Shown here piece after piece: positions 13,200 through 26,410 of a stretch of DNA of 64,000 nt (positions are counted from its first letter, which is position 1; each line of letters starts with the position of its first letter). The translations under genes were made by a program, and so were the position numbers. The stretch is from Blasia pusilla (lineage: Eukaryota > Marchantiophyta > Marchantiopsida > Blasiales). The notes under the pieces were generated by a model. It was not told where the DNA came from, ran no database searches, and was given only the letters and a program-made list of their open reading frames with translations. The DNA lies in NCBI GenBank assembly GCA_050084515.1, contig CM114273.1:15686001-15750000 (forward strand). Direction: 5' to 3'.

Positions 13200-14110
13200 C
13201 CATAACCCTAAAGAGTGCAATCGCGCTGATGATGGGCTCCACCACATGATCAACAAGTAATCATGGGCGGCTGTTGCTGAGCCGCATTTGAAGGCGCAGG
13301 TCTCTATGGCACGGCCTCCTGGTATCCTCCCTAAGCTTGTGGTGCCACAGTCGACCTATCTTGGAGTCCATGTTGTTGTACCCGTGGTGCAGACAATCGT
13401 GACTGCTCTCTCCCAAAACCCGTAGTTGCTACGCTCTCCTCCGCCATGTTGCACTCAATGTTCTCGGCGGTCCTAAAAATATCTCTCAATGTAGGGGAGG
13501 TGTTCATAAGAAGCACCCCCACCCGCACTCGTGTTCGTAAGGTCCGGTCTAGCATCGTGTACCATGACTGGATAGCCTGAGCCTCTATCACCCCCTGAGT
13601 GACATTGATCAACCGGTGTAAGCCTTACGCAAACTCTCACCCGGGCGCCTCTGGAAGTCGTGGATGCTCCGCAGCTTCTCCGTCTGTACCCCCTGGTAAC
13701 TCACCCTCAACTCAGCGACGAAATCAACCACGAGGTTGAACCTAGGACGAACCCGACTGGACGATGCAACTGGTCCAGTGCGAGTGACCCCTCCTAAAAC
13801 ATCGCTAGTGGAAGAGGAAGTAGCATCTCCTGACTCCTCCTCCTCATCTGGGAACGGCTCCGTCCATGACACATAGTGTGGGTCATAGTAGAGTCGCCAT
13901 GCCTCAATCTCTTGGGCATATCTATGGGAGAACTCAAGGTAATCGTCCATGGGCACCCCCTCTAAATGTTGGAACATAGCATTCCATATTGTAAACGAGT
14001 TGAACTTGCTATAGTTCCTAGCCCGTTGTGAGTCACACCAACTCCTAAACTCCGCAATGAAGTCTTGTAGCTCTATGGTGCCTACAATACCCAAAAACCT
14101 ACGCGGTCCT
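13200..14110 (-). pseudogene. gag of element B, broken
   Basis: Retrotransposon gag (particle protein). The reading frame 14094-13609 carries the capsid-like helical region: LQDFIAEFRSWCDS, then FNSFTIWNAMFQHLEG and PMDDYLEFSHRYAQE, matching F (62588-62791). A second frame (13612-13331) continues with the SWYTMLDRTLR and NIECNMAEE parts. The two frames are separated by a deletion of about 10 bases relative to D at about 13612-13622. A CX2CX3HX4C zinc knuckle lies at 13217-13255, where the Trp codon between its first two cysteines has become TGA. The gene stops short about 20 bases further on. Confidence 0.85.
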
Positions 14111-14639
14111 CTACTCGATCGTCCATCTCGTATGCCCGACTGGTAGGACCACTCAATGTGTACAGTGGACCACTAACAAACTCCTCTATACACTCCGCCT
14201 TGTCTAAAGACGACACAGAAGGATATCGAGGTGGTCTCTCGCCTGGAGACTCTCGAAACCTCGCACCACTTTGGGTAAGCCCTCAAGAGCTACTCTCAAG
14301 TCCACTACCTCGCCTCTGAAAATCCTGAAAGCATGCCATGATGGCCCTCGTGCCTTCTCACACAATCACTCTCAATCTCGCGAGTATCCCTCAATCACTC
14401 AAACTAAAGATGTGGCACTCAATCTACATTGTCTCACTGAGACGTGTGCTGTAATCGTGCGGAAAATCATCCAATCTATTATCTCATCGACAAAACATCC
14501 TCCACTCTGGACATCCCACACAGGTCTGTGTCCCCTAAACCCATACATCATCGATGCTCATAGCATCAACACAAAACCCAATATCCCAAATAACTTCCCA
14601 ATATCCAGAAATCCCTCACATGTGTTGGGTTAGAGACCA

Positions 14640-15300
14640 GAATGGGTAACCAGAAAATAATGTCAATGTCGCTCCTCGGCAACTGCAAATCTCATCCCCA
14701 ACTCAGTCATGAAGATAACCCCTCCAATCAATAGGTCGTACTCCTCTCGTACCGACGCTGCTCAATCCTCGATGTGCGGTGCAAGTTCAGCCGTCCGATG
14801 CAGCACTGGCGCCACGCAACGGCTACAAATGACACGGCACTCCGGAATGGGGTGCGGCACTCGATGGCATACCCTCCTCAATCAGCAATTCACACGCTCT
14901 GCACCTTAGTGAAGGAGCAGCTCCGCGATCGAGACGATACGGTGCGGCCACAAGCGGCACGGCGCAGCAATTGGCGGCGCGTTGCGGCTACGAGCATCAC
15001 GACACGGTACTCAATTTTTGTCAAGCGGCTACCAATCACAACATAGCAACATGAAATAAAAACTCAAGCACTATAATACGAGGTCACCTACCAGCACTCG
15101 TTGATGACGAAACTCCGATGACGGTGGCGGCCAAACCAAAGTACGTGGTGGCAGCGTAAGTCAAAGAATGAACTGTGGTCGTGGAAGACCCTCCAATCCG
15201 TAATGGCGGTAATGGAAACCAAAGGGTGGACAATGGCCGAACGCGGCTATGAGCAGCACTAGGTGGCAGCAACGGCCGACGATGGACGGTGGACTATTGA
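14640..15300 (-). other. GC-rich leader between terminal repeat and gag of element B
   Basis: Much richer in G+C than its surroundings, with repeated GCCGCACCG-like words. A matching leader lies at about 41500-42600 in element D. Open frames here are not conserved between the copies, so it is probably an untranslated leader. Confidence 0.55.
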
Positions 15301-16474
15301 TGGTGACGGTCGATCGTTGATGTTGACGTCAAACCGTTGACGTTGATAATTGACCGTCAATGGTGGATCTTTGGCGCCGACTATGACGGCGACGGCCGTC
15401 GTCGGCGCGGCGGCTGGTTTAGGGTTTGAACAATTTAACCCTACAAATCATCTAGCAGTGGCAGTTTTGCAAGATTGACCATAAACTCTTCTCTCGCAAC
15501 TCCAAATTGCGTACCATTTAGTGCACAGATTCACAATCTACAAGAGTGTGAACAAATATTTTGAATCAAACATTTCAGTAAAAATTGACGGGGACTATTG
15601 TAAAGCCCAATGTCTCTTTCTTCTACACAAAATTTGGCACCGCTTCCGAACTGATTTCTCCCAAAAAAAATGTAAAACGGGTGAGAACACAAATCAAGAA
15701 GCTAGATGGTGCTCTCGAGAGCACCGGTATGGAGCAATCCGCCTCCATACTCAATTCCTATAAAAAATTGGGCAGCGCTTGCGTGTGCCACTCTCCCGTA
15801 CAAAAAATCAGCAAAGCAAAACATCAAACTCGCATGGCTCTTGGTCCGGTGAGCTCTCCCATGAGCCATGAAGCGGGGAACATGGTCCCCCAACCTGCAC
15901 CAAACATCGAGCAACCAGCGAGCTCTCCCATGAAGCCCTCTCACTCACTCATTCTCTCTTTGTAAAATAAGATCCAATCTCTCTCACAACACCATAGTTC
16001 TCACATGTGTGTACTCTCACATGTCTCTCTCAATGTCAAACCAAATCCACTCTCCTAATGAGGGGCTTGGGTTACACTCACAAGGCAAGGGACCATAGCT
16101 TCGCTTCCTCGTGCCAAGAGGTTCAACAAAGATAGAATTAGTTCTCAAGCTCTCTCTCCTTGAGGTATACCCCTCCCCTCTCCCAAGCTCTCTCCATGGT
16201 AACGTATGCTCCCAAGTCACCTCCTCGGCTCTTGACCTGATGTAGGAGGTCAAGGGTCACTTACCAAAAATAGAAAGGTGATCATATACTCAACTGGTAC
16301 TTAGCTAAAATAGTAAGCTCAATATGGCTCCAAATGAGCCGAAACGAAGGGAAAACCTACTCTTTCAGGTTTCCCGTGACCTCAACAGGTCATCCTCAAC
16401 CTATTGAGCCTATCCTCCACTACTCACGAAGGCACTCTATTAGATCTCACCGATTTATCTTAAAAGACGTGACA
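15300..16474 (-). repeat. Left terminal repeat of element B
   Basis: Matches 123-1326 (repeat A) through most of its length, including the AGGGTTAAAT-rich part and the GACGG/CCGTC motifs at its inner end. It starts TGTCACGTCTTTT at 16474. It lacks the 1-122 segment of A. No tRNA primer-binding site of the common plant initiator-Met type was seen at its inner edge. Confidence 0.8.
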
Positions 16475-19400
16475 AAAGAGCTCTCAATAACATAATGATG
16501 AATGTACATATTAGACATTCTATCTACGGAGGAAGGTTTCAACAACGTCACTAATGTTGAGATTTTTTCAGCTCATTTTAGTGAATAAAAACATGCATGC
16601 ACTCCCTTAATGTATCTTGCGTTAACTGAAGAAGTAGAAATAAAGTAGCCACAAAGTTCATGCTCTGATTATCCCCTTTCTTGCTTACAATTTTAAGCAA
16701 TATCTACAAGCTAAAGACTTTGTGTGACGATGGAAATAGCTTATGAGCGAGGAATGCCAAAAAGGTGCATTGTGTCTAACCAAGTCCTGCTCGAGAGTGT
16801 AGTCTACTACAGCTTCGCTCACTAAATGGGGATCGCATTCGAGTCAAACATTTGAGAATTAGAGAAGCTTTGAACAAGTGTAGGGTTTAGCACTCCGGAA
16901 AGTATATGACCTTCAAGAGCAATGCACGAGGATTCTTCAAAAAATCATACGACACCCAAACCTGCAATAGATGGAGTGGCACAAGCTTAACAGCATGCCG
17001 TCTAGAATTTTGGTAAGATAGAGTCGTTGTTGATGGAATTGAGTACTCCTCGTACCTGTTCGTCGGTGGTCGTGAAAAACTTGGCCACCTTTTGGTAAAG
17101 AAACAGATAAGAGGAACAATAATAGACCACCATGTCCGTAATCGCAGGTCGTCGAACACCAAAATGATTGAAGAATCTTGAGCGGAAATCAATCACAAAT
17201 CTCATTCAAAAGGAAGCGTCCGTTAATGTAAATGTGGCGAGCAATCACAAAAAATAAATGACAGTCGCACAATCAGAAGAAAAGTGACAAGGTCGAGATC
17301 AATGTAGGGTGTCGATTAAACGAGTATGCAAATGTAACTCGGGAAGCTACGGCACAAAAAATCGAATCCCAAATGAACAGACATATAGAAGCAAAATAGC
17401 TTCACTAATTGAACGAGAAAGAAACCATTAAGGGAGAGCGAAGTAATGCACCAATAAAATACGAATGTAACAAGCGGCACCCCACCGATGAGGCCAACTA
17501 GGCGAGACACCACAAAACACCTCGACACAAGCAAGCACAAAAAAATGAAATTCCCACCTGAACCAAGATGGAAAAGTAAGGAAGATTATAGACTCGATGA
17601 ATCCGTAAGAACACATCCTTTTAGTTTTGTGCCAAGTTTCGTGCCCCATTGCATACACACGAATGATATGAATCGTGATAAGAATATTTCCCTTCACACG
17701 AAAGACCTTCGTACTCACACGAGCGTGTTGCATCGAGGCACAATATTAGCCCATAACCGAATGGACCTTAGGGTAAATTGGACTAGTGTTATTCAACTCT
17801 ACTGACGGTTTGATGTGTTGTGTGCTCTATCATACGAGATGGAAAAAGGAGAATGTGGAGCCGTCCCTGAGAGGGAGCTAATTTGTCACATGTATATAGG
17901 GACCGTAAATATATAAGATTTCGCTAAGAGAAATATAAACTCATTTCCATGGTAAAATAAAAGGATTTTACTTTTTTATCATATTTTTTTCTAATTCCTT
18001 ATGATGGACCATGAGCATTGAATATATTGATTGTATGGATTTTCTTTATACCTTTTTTTAAGGAAAAACTAATGGTTAACAATAAATATATCATACGACT
18101 CCAATATGAATTTGGTACTTTGAAGACAAAAAATTACAAATATCCTTTCTTACTTCCATAAATGCACTACTGTGTTAGTGAAATTTCATCAATATATGTC
18201 TAAATTCATTTTTAAGACATGGGATTTTTTCTATGGAAAAAAAACTCATCTCAAAAGTAAGAAAATGTAAATCAAAAAATCAATTTTGATCCTTTGTTCG
18301 TCATAACTACACGTGAAAGTTTAAATATCCATGGGATAAAAAAACTCGACAAGAACTTGAATTTGATATTAGAGTCTTGTTCGGGAACCATAAAGCTATA
18401 ACTAGATATAGAGAAATGAATCATAATACATAAGACACCGCCATACTATATGTATCTATCAAAACACTCATAATAAAGAATACTTGTCACGTGGAAAAGT
18501 AGCCACAAATATAGAATTTTCCATTATGTTTATGAACTTATTATAGTCTTCTTAACAAAATAGATGGTATGACCACGAGGGAAGACATATAGAGTTTCAC
18601 TATTTCTAAGAGTATGAAACTATACTCAAAGAGAAAAAATGCCCAAATTAGTGATATTTGCAGTGGATTCATCCATTGATATGCCTAAGAGCTTTGTTTT
18701 GCATAAACTATGTAGAGTGCATTACATGTGAAAGCATATTTTCCTACCACAATATCATAAAGGTGAGCTATAGGATCTTCCTAGATCACTGCTTTATTGT
18801 TTTGGAAACTTGGAGTTGTTGCAAAATCTAAGTGTGGAGTGACTTATGTGTTTAATTAACCAATATTACGTCTTCAATTGGTAAAGTTGCCAAACTATAG
18901 AAAGAAATATTAATCTTGGTAGATTTTATGCCTTGAGTGAAATAGTTAGAAATATTTTCTTATATACGAGAGGCTCGGAGCAAGGAATTAACTTATTTAA
19001 AAAAATCCGGAATCTCCTAACTCCTATATAAAGATATTTCCCTACACTTAAAGGATATAAAGTAGGATCATTAAATTATCTTCGACATTATGTATTAATT
19101 GAAGAGAGGCAAAGTTGAAGGAAAACTCACCAATTATTAATAATTTAGACATACCAAACATATCACATTACTTTCATCCATGAGTGTTGATAAAACAATT
19201 TTACCTTATGGTATTATATTGTTAGTCCACAAGATGATGATATTTGGGTCAATTAATTGAAATGAAGTCATATGATACAAACATCTTTGATCCCTACAAA
19301 TAGGAATGAATCTATTAATATTGTTAATGAATCTAAAGAAATAAGTGTGAATTGGCTAGATGGCTAACAATATATAGACCCATGTTAGGAAACAAAAGGA

Positions 19401-21284
19401 AATATTCAATCACAAAAAAGGATCAATATTATCAACATGCAAAAAGTATATTTCTCGTCCAATCTAGTTTTTTCTTTAGTTTTATAAAATTATTTTTGAT
19501 ACATGATGATCGGAAATTGAAACTTATTCCATTCATTAGCAAAGGAACTCATAAATTCTTGAACTATTGATGACCAACTTTTTTCTAACAAATTACATGA
19601 ATGATGCTTGATTTATAGAAGAGAGATCTCATAATTTATGAACTATCTTCTTAAAAAATGGACTCAAATTATCCACTCTACAACCTCATAAAGGAGGTTG
19701 AATAATAGTCAAAGGTAAGAAAGACAAATCAAGAAAAAAATTGAAATCTACATAAGATAATGAAACCATGAAAATAATACAAAGAAACATACTGAGCCGT
19801 TGTTGTGCAAATACACGTTGGTAAAGCAACATATACAAAATTTTATAGACACATATTGAAGATCCATCCATCATAATATAGTATATCACTAATTTCCGAA
19901 TTAAATATTTTAAGGATCCCCGTCATACTTCGAGGACTATTTTTAGTTGATAATAATAACACTCTCATTAGTTTTCAAGATCGAGGCCTTCCATATCTCA
20001 TTTGTTCATCCCTTCTTGTCTCCTCTCAAAGGAAAACTCGCATAACCCTCTCTTTTACTGAGTATTCATCATTTTATTCTCTTGAAGTAAGCCAAAGATG
20101 TCTATAAGAAAACGAAGATCTAGACACGATCTCTAGACTCTCAAAAGTGATATTCTACAAGTATAACTCAACCCATTTTCGCACGATATTGTATGTCTAA
20201 AAATTATAATTGACCTTTAGAAAAAAAATTATGTTCCTCTCAACACATCTTTTCACAACACTTCTACTAAGTAATATAGAGATTACTTAGATTACCTCTT
20301 TAATAAATTCCATCGCCCCGGGGATGAAAAAAAAATTACCCGGATCGAAGACGCGAGTTCCCATTTCAAGAGTCTACTACTAATTCTTACATCTCCAATC
20401 AAATCAAGATTAACACCGTTAAATGCAAAAAAATGAGAGAGTAGTTATGATTTCACAAAAAAAGTGTGAGGTCCAAAACATGTACATACACAAATCCTCT
20501 CAATTATGATCAAAGTCTATAAAGTTCTCCTCTCATTAGATTAATTGTATGAGCTTCCTTCTACTCCTACCACTCTCTTTAATACTATGATGTAGTCAAG
20601 GAATTTTGAGATTCTAACATGTACCTTTGATATGTTTACCTCTTCATGGTTTAATGAGTGTCTAAATTTAAAATTACTACTACATTTTAAGAAACTTTGC
20701 GATTGCACAAAGCCGTACAACATTCCCTTTATAGTTGCATCACAACCGCAATATAGTCAAAATATTGCCACTCTCACAATGGCAAGATACTCGCATGAAT
20801 GCGATCATGAGCCACACTTTATGACTATATTGCGGATGTAAAGTGCCATTTTATTGCACTCGTACTAAAATTACTCTCAAATAGTCACAAATTTGCAAAT
20901 ATCACTAGCATAAAAGTCATAAAATAGCTGCAAAAAAATGTAGACAATGAATTCTTTTAATAGTATTTTTAAAAAAATTCCAAAATTTGGAATAAAAAAT
21001 TCATATCCCACATTCCAAAAGATGGAAATCTCCAAAAATCCATTTATATACAAAGTATTTCCAAAATTTAGAGTAATTTATAGCGGGTATCATCTTACTA
21101 TCTACATTGAGGTCACACACATAACGTACCTTGACCACGAGGCTATATTGGACCTATTTAGGGTCCATTCCAACTAGAAGGCCCTACACGGACTACGAAT
21201 GTTATTGGAGCACGCGGATGCCTACGACTTTGACCACCATTAACTAGCCTATAACTACTTGTTTGGTGCATGCTATGGATGGGT
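16475..21284. other. Intergenic stretch, no recognisable gene
   Basis: The first 1.3 kb has balanced composition with frames up to 105 codons that I do not recognise. From about 17900 it is strongly AT-rich. A stretch near 18640-18990 reads vaguely like decayed leucine-rich protein but is too weak to call. A 14-bp inverted repeat at 20746-20835 is listed separately. Confidence 0.5.
20746..20835. repeat. Perfect 14-bp inverted repeat, MITE-like
   Basis: CCGCAATATAGTCA at 20746-20759 is repeated as its exact reverse complement at 20822-20835, enclosing 62 bases. Partial similarity continues outside the arms. This would fit a small non-autonomous inverted-repeat element, but no target-site duplication was established. 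Confidence 0.45.
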
Positions 21285-21859
21285 TGTGCGCATACACATC
21301 ACTACCCAATGCATATTGCTGGTCATATATACACACCACCCAATACCGATATTCCCAACACACGGTTCAATCCACCCATAAACAAAATATACTCACACAT
21401 ATAAATTGAGACCACAAAACAAAAATGACATAAAAAATGGCTCACCCAACCTAAAACTCCACTCATGAATCTATAGCGGCATATCAAGCCTCATCCACCC
21501 TTTGCTATGAGGGAATCAGAATGCTAGCACCATAGTTCATATCTCACACACGAGCAAGAAAGGTGCTCCAAAACGAGAAAGATGGATTGGGAAATCCATC
21601 TCTCCCCCTTATATAGCGTTGGGAAGTGCCAAAAGGCTCTTTCCCTAAAAATACCCAACCCATCGGTAACCTGCATGCACAAGTTATTGGCTAACAAAGA
21701 CTAAAAGTAGGGAAGTTGACCGAAACGACGTTCTTGACACAACGGACATAACATCAACTTCATCTGACACCTCAAGACAAAGCTACATCCAACAGTCCAC
21801 CGACTTGCTATGCTATTGACGCACTTTAACTCTACCTGTCAATAAACTAAGATGTGACA
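21285..21859 (-). mobile_element. Solo terminal repeat G, same family as element F
   Basis: Minus orientation, starting TGTCACATCTTAG at 21859 and ending TGCGCACA at 21285, so it has TG...CA ends. Its first two-thirds match the left repeat of F (60575-61040), including the GAGCCTTTTGGC and GGAGTGGAGTTTTAGG parts. Its end (GATGTGTATGCGCAC) resembles the end segment of the A/C/D family. No gag or pol adjoins it. No clear target duplication was seen. Confidence 0.7.
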
Positions 21860-24800
21860 AGGCCCTCCAAACCCACTAGGCCCAATTTCGAGTATGACCT
21901 CCTCAATATAAAGGCATCCAACTCTTTCATGACGCACAAGGTTTATCGGAGGACTTTCTCCATCAATACAAGGAATGCCCAATTGCAGGTAGCTATAGTG
22001 CCACTAACTTGCATAAGTATTTTGAAATAATTTGAAAAATCCTTAACCATAAAAACATTATATAAGTTAGGAGCTTACCAAGCTAGGATGCTTTGAGATC
22101 TTCATTCAGGAAGACATCCTCTCACGTCCGACAAACTTGTTGCACATCCTCCATAACCTTCGTAGTAGGATACTCGTCAAACTTTGTGAATTGCACAATA
22201 CACCCACGTACTTAGTTAAAGATTCTAAAATATCACTAACTCAAAATTATAGGAATTTCAACATGTAAGGAATACTTACAAATGCATAGCGGAATGTATT
22301 CATTACGCCATAGCCAAAGGAATGTGTCCCCTTTGGCTTGAGGGATGAACACTATGTCTCCACCTTAATCTTTGAATAGCGAGGATCTCTAATAGGGGAA
22401 AAACACATGGCGAAATCACAACCCATACAGATATCTCGTAAATCATGGGTATTGGCACCTCCAACATCCACGTCTTCCTCTCATATGATCTCTCTAGAGC
22501 CAACCTCATTGCCTCCCTCGGTGTTGACGTCACAATATTTTGATGATCTTAGGTATATCTATCGATCATTTACCCCATCACCTCCAAAGAGATATGTGTG
22601 CGATTCTAGGATTGCGTAGTAAAGAAGTTCCGGATCCTCTAATGAAATGCATGGGTCGTACAATTCCAAACGTCTACCACAAGCGTGTGCTGCTCACACC
22701 CTTGTCTAAAAACAAGGTGAAACAACTTCGTTTCCTTATTTGTAGTCGGGGTCTACGAACTCTCCAACACTAGAGTCCTTAAGTTATGATATCTTACATA
22801 CGGCCGTTCCATTGGAGGTGGAGCGGATGCCTCAACCCTTGTATTCACATTCTCTACTCTCTAACCGCCACCCATTCCAACATCCATTTATGTCGTCATC
22901 ATCAATCTCAATGGCCTCCTTACATGAGGAGAAGCCTCAATACATGGTTCCGACTTAGATATTGAAGGAGTCATAGATAATTTTTTTCTATACCTATGAC
23001 ACGGTATTTTTTCCTTTCTATAAATAGAAATGAAGAAAAATAGGGGAAAAAACCCTAGTTTCCCAAGTCATCAAATAGTTAGAAGCCGCAACGGTAGCGT
23101 ATTCTCATACGTCAAGTTATCTCCATCTTTAGGTTCCATAAAAAATATTACATGAGAGCATGGAGGAACTAGGCCACTTTGTATCTGCAAGATTTTAATA
23201 TATTGTAGTGACTTTGTTACATTATTTTCTCTCAAAAATATATCCCCATAACCATGATCCAACAAAAATAAATGCCAGTCGGGTGACTCTTATGGCTTTT
23301 GAATTATTCATGACATGTGTCAAGATGTGAATGGTTGTAAATTCCACACATCCTCATAGAAACAAATGAAAATCAAAGGGGCAATATCCAATACTAACAT
23401 ATAAATGTAGGAGGGACATGAAGGGGATGCACTTTTTTTTGAAATACTAAATTGCATTATAATGGGAAAGTGCATCTTGAACTTTTTGTGAAAAAAACAC
23501 ATGTATGGTAAAAAGGAAAGGAGTAAACATATGGATTTGTACCTTACAGTTATTGGGAATTTAGGAGAGTAACTAAGAAGCCAAGGTGGAGGGGAAAACT
23601 TGTATCCTTTAAAAACGATGAGACGTGGGATCAAACTAAGGATGGAGTAGTGAGGAAAACATTTCCCCCCAAAATTAGGAAAGGAAATGAGGTGATTTTA
23701 AAAAAAAATCAGGTTTAGGATTTAGGTTAAGTAAAGAGATAAATGTGACTTATTTCCACAAGTGGAAAGAAGAAACCAGATGAGGGAAAACTAGTTAGAG
23801 TAGAAGGAAAAACAAAAAGGGCGATTGGGAAATTTTTAATACTATGTATACAACCATTGATTAGTGCATTTTTTTATTAGAATATGAGCTAGAAAGGCTC
23901 ACAGAAGGATTCTCTTCTTTCAAAATAACTAGACACTTGATTTACACAGTTTGGAGTAGAGACAACATTTTTCCAAATAAATAAGTATGAGAAATGAGAT
24001 TTATACTAAGCGGTAATTTATACATGAATGGATGAAAAGGGAATGAAAGGAGAGAGGCAATCTTTCTTCCATAAATAAGGAAGTAGATAAGGGTGGTCTC
24101 TTTTTATTTTTCTAATTAGGGGAGATGCTATTGCCAAGCCACCCTCATATAAAGGATGGAAGGTTTCATTATTGCAAACATTCAATTAAGAAATTGTTCA
24201 AAAATGTGTTGAATTGATTATGGGAATTTTCTTTGTTGAAAATTCATTTTTGAAAATAATAATCAATAAGACTTTTAGATTGGATTTTCTTCCCCATAAA
24301 TGCTCACAAGAAATATCTTTAAAAAAAACCTTTCAATAAATATTCACCATAAATATCCATTTGGAAGTGTCGCTCATCAAATTTTCAATATTTGATTTTA
24401 CCGTCAACATGTTTCATATCAATGTGCATTGTACAAATACCAAACTCTTAGTAAGTATCAGTTTTATGGACGTAAATTTATGCATGTCAAGCACAAAGAA
24501 ATCTCAAAAGTTCAATGGATACCATTTATGTATATTGGAATTCCAAAATAGCCAAAATCATATTCATTTCATATTTTGAATCAATGGGTGTTACCAGTGA
24601 AATTTTGATAATTAATTACAATATTTTTAGGTTAATACTATATAATTAAATAAGTGCAGTTATCTTTATTTAAATTCTTAATTATTTGATAGAATCATCA
24701 TTATTAAGATATTGGGACATAAGAGTTCACTTTTAAAAATATTTCACCACTTTTTAATTTAATTATGAACTATATGTATTTCTATATTCCAAGTGTGAGT

Positions 24801-25681
24801 GAATGTAAAATACTCCAAGAGTGCCATGCATCCTTTTATGGATTAAGAAAATATTCGCTTGACACTTCCGCCCGATGGGATCACTCACCTTTTGAACCAA
24901 AAGGATGCTCAAAATTAACTTAGAATGACACTTGAAAATTATGAGAATTAATTATGGGAGGTGACACAAACCCGTGCACCACAGAGGTTTATACTAGTTC
25001 TTCTATATATTTGATGCATTGCACAAGATGTTAGACCGTAATTTTCATACCAAAAATACGAAGGAATAAACAATGAAAAATAATCTTCAAATGTCGTGGT
25101 TTTGTGTCTCAACTTACTAATGTAAAAAATATTTATTAATCATTTCAAAATTACATATGTGATATTTGGTCATTGAACAAATATAAATAAAAACTTGTAA
25201 TGCATCATACATCTTAGATGCTAACTAAAAGAAATTTTATGGAGAAGATATAAGTTTGTTTTTTATGGGTGATAAAAGAGAAGGGGAACAAATTTCAAGA
25301 AGGAAAGCCTTTATAAGAAGTTCTTTTATAAATGTTAAGTTGTCAATAGAAGAGGGAAGAGGAGAGATAACTCAAATAGAGGAACTAAAGGGACGAAGGG
25401 GTATTTATTTAGCAAAGGAGGGAACATAGAGAAAGGCACGATTTGTTTAGATGGCATGGTTATCAATATTTGCGAATCAAAATTTTGTGGAATTTTGAAT
25501 AAACGGCAGTGATATATAGATGTGAGGCATTTCTCCTTCTCTCTAGAAGGATACAAGTAGATGGACCCTCTAAAGAGATTTAGGGAGCCTAGTCATTGAG
25601 ATCACCATATATACACCCTTATATATTATATGCATGGAGTGATAATTCTTAGTTAAATTTTTTCATTTAATTTAAAGACTA
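21860..25681. other. AT-rich intergenic stretch, no recognisable gene
   Basis: Short open frames without recognisable domains. A degenerate hairpin followed by ACTAGT near 24968-24995 resembles a Helitron 3' end on the plus strand, but the stem is imperfect. Nothing else could be identified. Confidence 0.45.
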
Positions 25682-25711
25682 CTAGTGAGAATGCCCGTGC
25701 AATGCACGGTC
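25682..25711 (-). mobile_element. Helitron-like 3' terminus
   Basis: Read on the minus strand, the sequence is CCGTGCATTGCACGG (a 6-bp stem with a 3-base loop), then GCATTCTCA, then CTAG followed by T. That is the plant Helitron 3' end layout: a hairpin about ten bases before CTRR, inserted next to T. The same hairpin core (CCCGTGCAATGCACG) lies beside the Helitron helicase end at 54726-54744. The matching 5' end to the right was not found. Confidence 0.6.
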
Positions 25712-25773
25712 GCCAAATTTTAGCACATAAAATTTGGACCTAGAGAAGTTGGGCAGCTCTCGCACCTATAGAG

Positions 25774-26352
25774 ATGAAAACGTGCGGTGAACACGAGGCC
25801 AAAAAGTTGAATCTCATCCAACTATCGAATCAAGTGAGTCCCGAGATGTCCTCACTTTGCATCCTTTTCTTTGGAATCGACTCAAGGACCATCAGAGTAC
25901 AAACTTCTTTGATGTGTAGGGTGACAAAGCCATGTGAGAGCTTAGAAGAATTACCAATTGGAAAGACCCATTCGGATTTCAAGGCGCTGACTGTCTGTTG
26001 TTGTCCATGTTATCGTTACTAAGTTTGCTACTTTGGGGCTTTTCTCATTTCATCCCCTCCAACAGGTTTTGGCCCATTGTTAGATAAGGTAGTGCACGGA
26101 GCTTAGCTAGGCTCTTTGTGCCTATGATTTCACCTTGCGACACAACAACATATCGTGGAGGTATTTGAAGTTATTGTACATAAACCTTTTGGCGAACCCT
26201 ACTTAGTCAGAACAATGAGATTGATCGGTCTGATCAATTTTATGAGGCACTTGATTCCAAGTGTAGCGTTTGCTGATGATTCTTTTTATTCCACGGTGTC
26301 CGAGTTTCCCTTTTTTCCTCAACTCAAAGTTTACGGTTTTCCGTTCTTTTAG
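25774..26352. other. Unassigned stretch between the Helitron-like end and the kelch fragment
   Basis: Frames of 82 codons (25774-26022) and 65 codons (26155-26352), both plus strand, are present, but I recognise no domain in either. They lie between the Helitron-like terminus and the F-box/kelch fragment and may belong to the same captured or decayed segment. Confidence 0.3.
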
Positions 26353-26410
26353 CTTTTCATAACAATCTTACTTTGGAAAGATTTCGAGAAGATGTCGGTG
26401 CTACTCCACT

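Larger units (their letters stand above)
13195..16474 (-). mobile_element. Element B: 5' part of a Ty3-like retroelement
   Basis: Element in minus orientation. It begins at 16474 with TGTCACGTCTTTT, has a left terminal repeat to about 15300, then a GC-rich leader (about 14640-15300), then gag (to about 13195). It breaks off just past the first gag zinc knuckle, so protease and polymerase are missing. The left repeat passes straight into the leader without the roughly 125-bp end segment found in solo repeat A. The layout and leader match element D (40226-43870). Confidence 0.85.

Noticed and set aside
18640-18990. Possible leucine-rich disease-resistance gene remnant
   Set aside because: A few LP-S-L-NL-like words appear in one frame, but they are broken by stops and do not form a repeat series; not above chance in AT-rich DNA.
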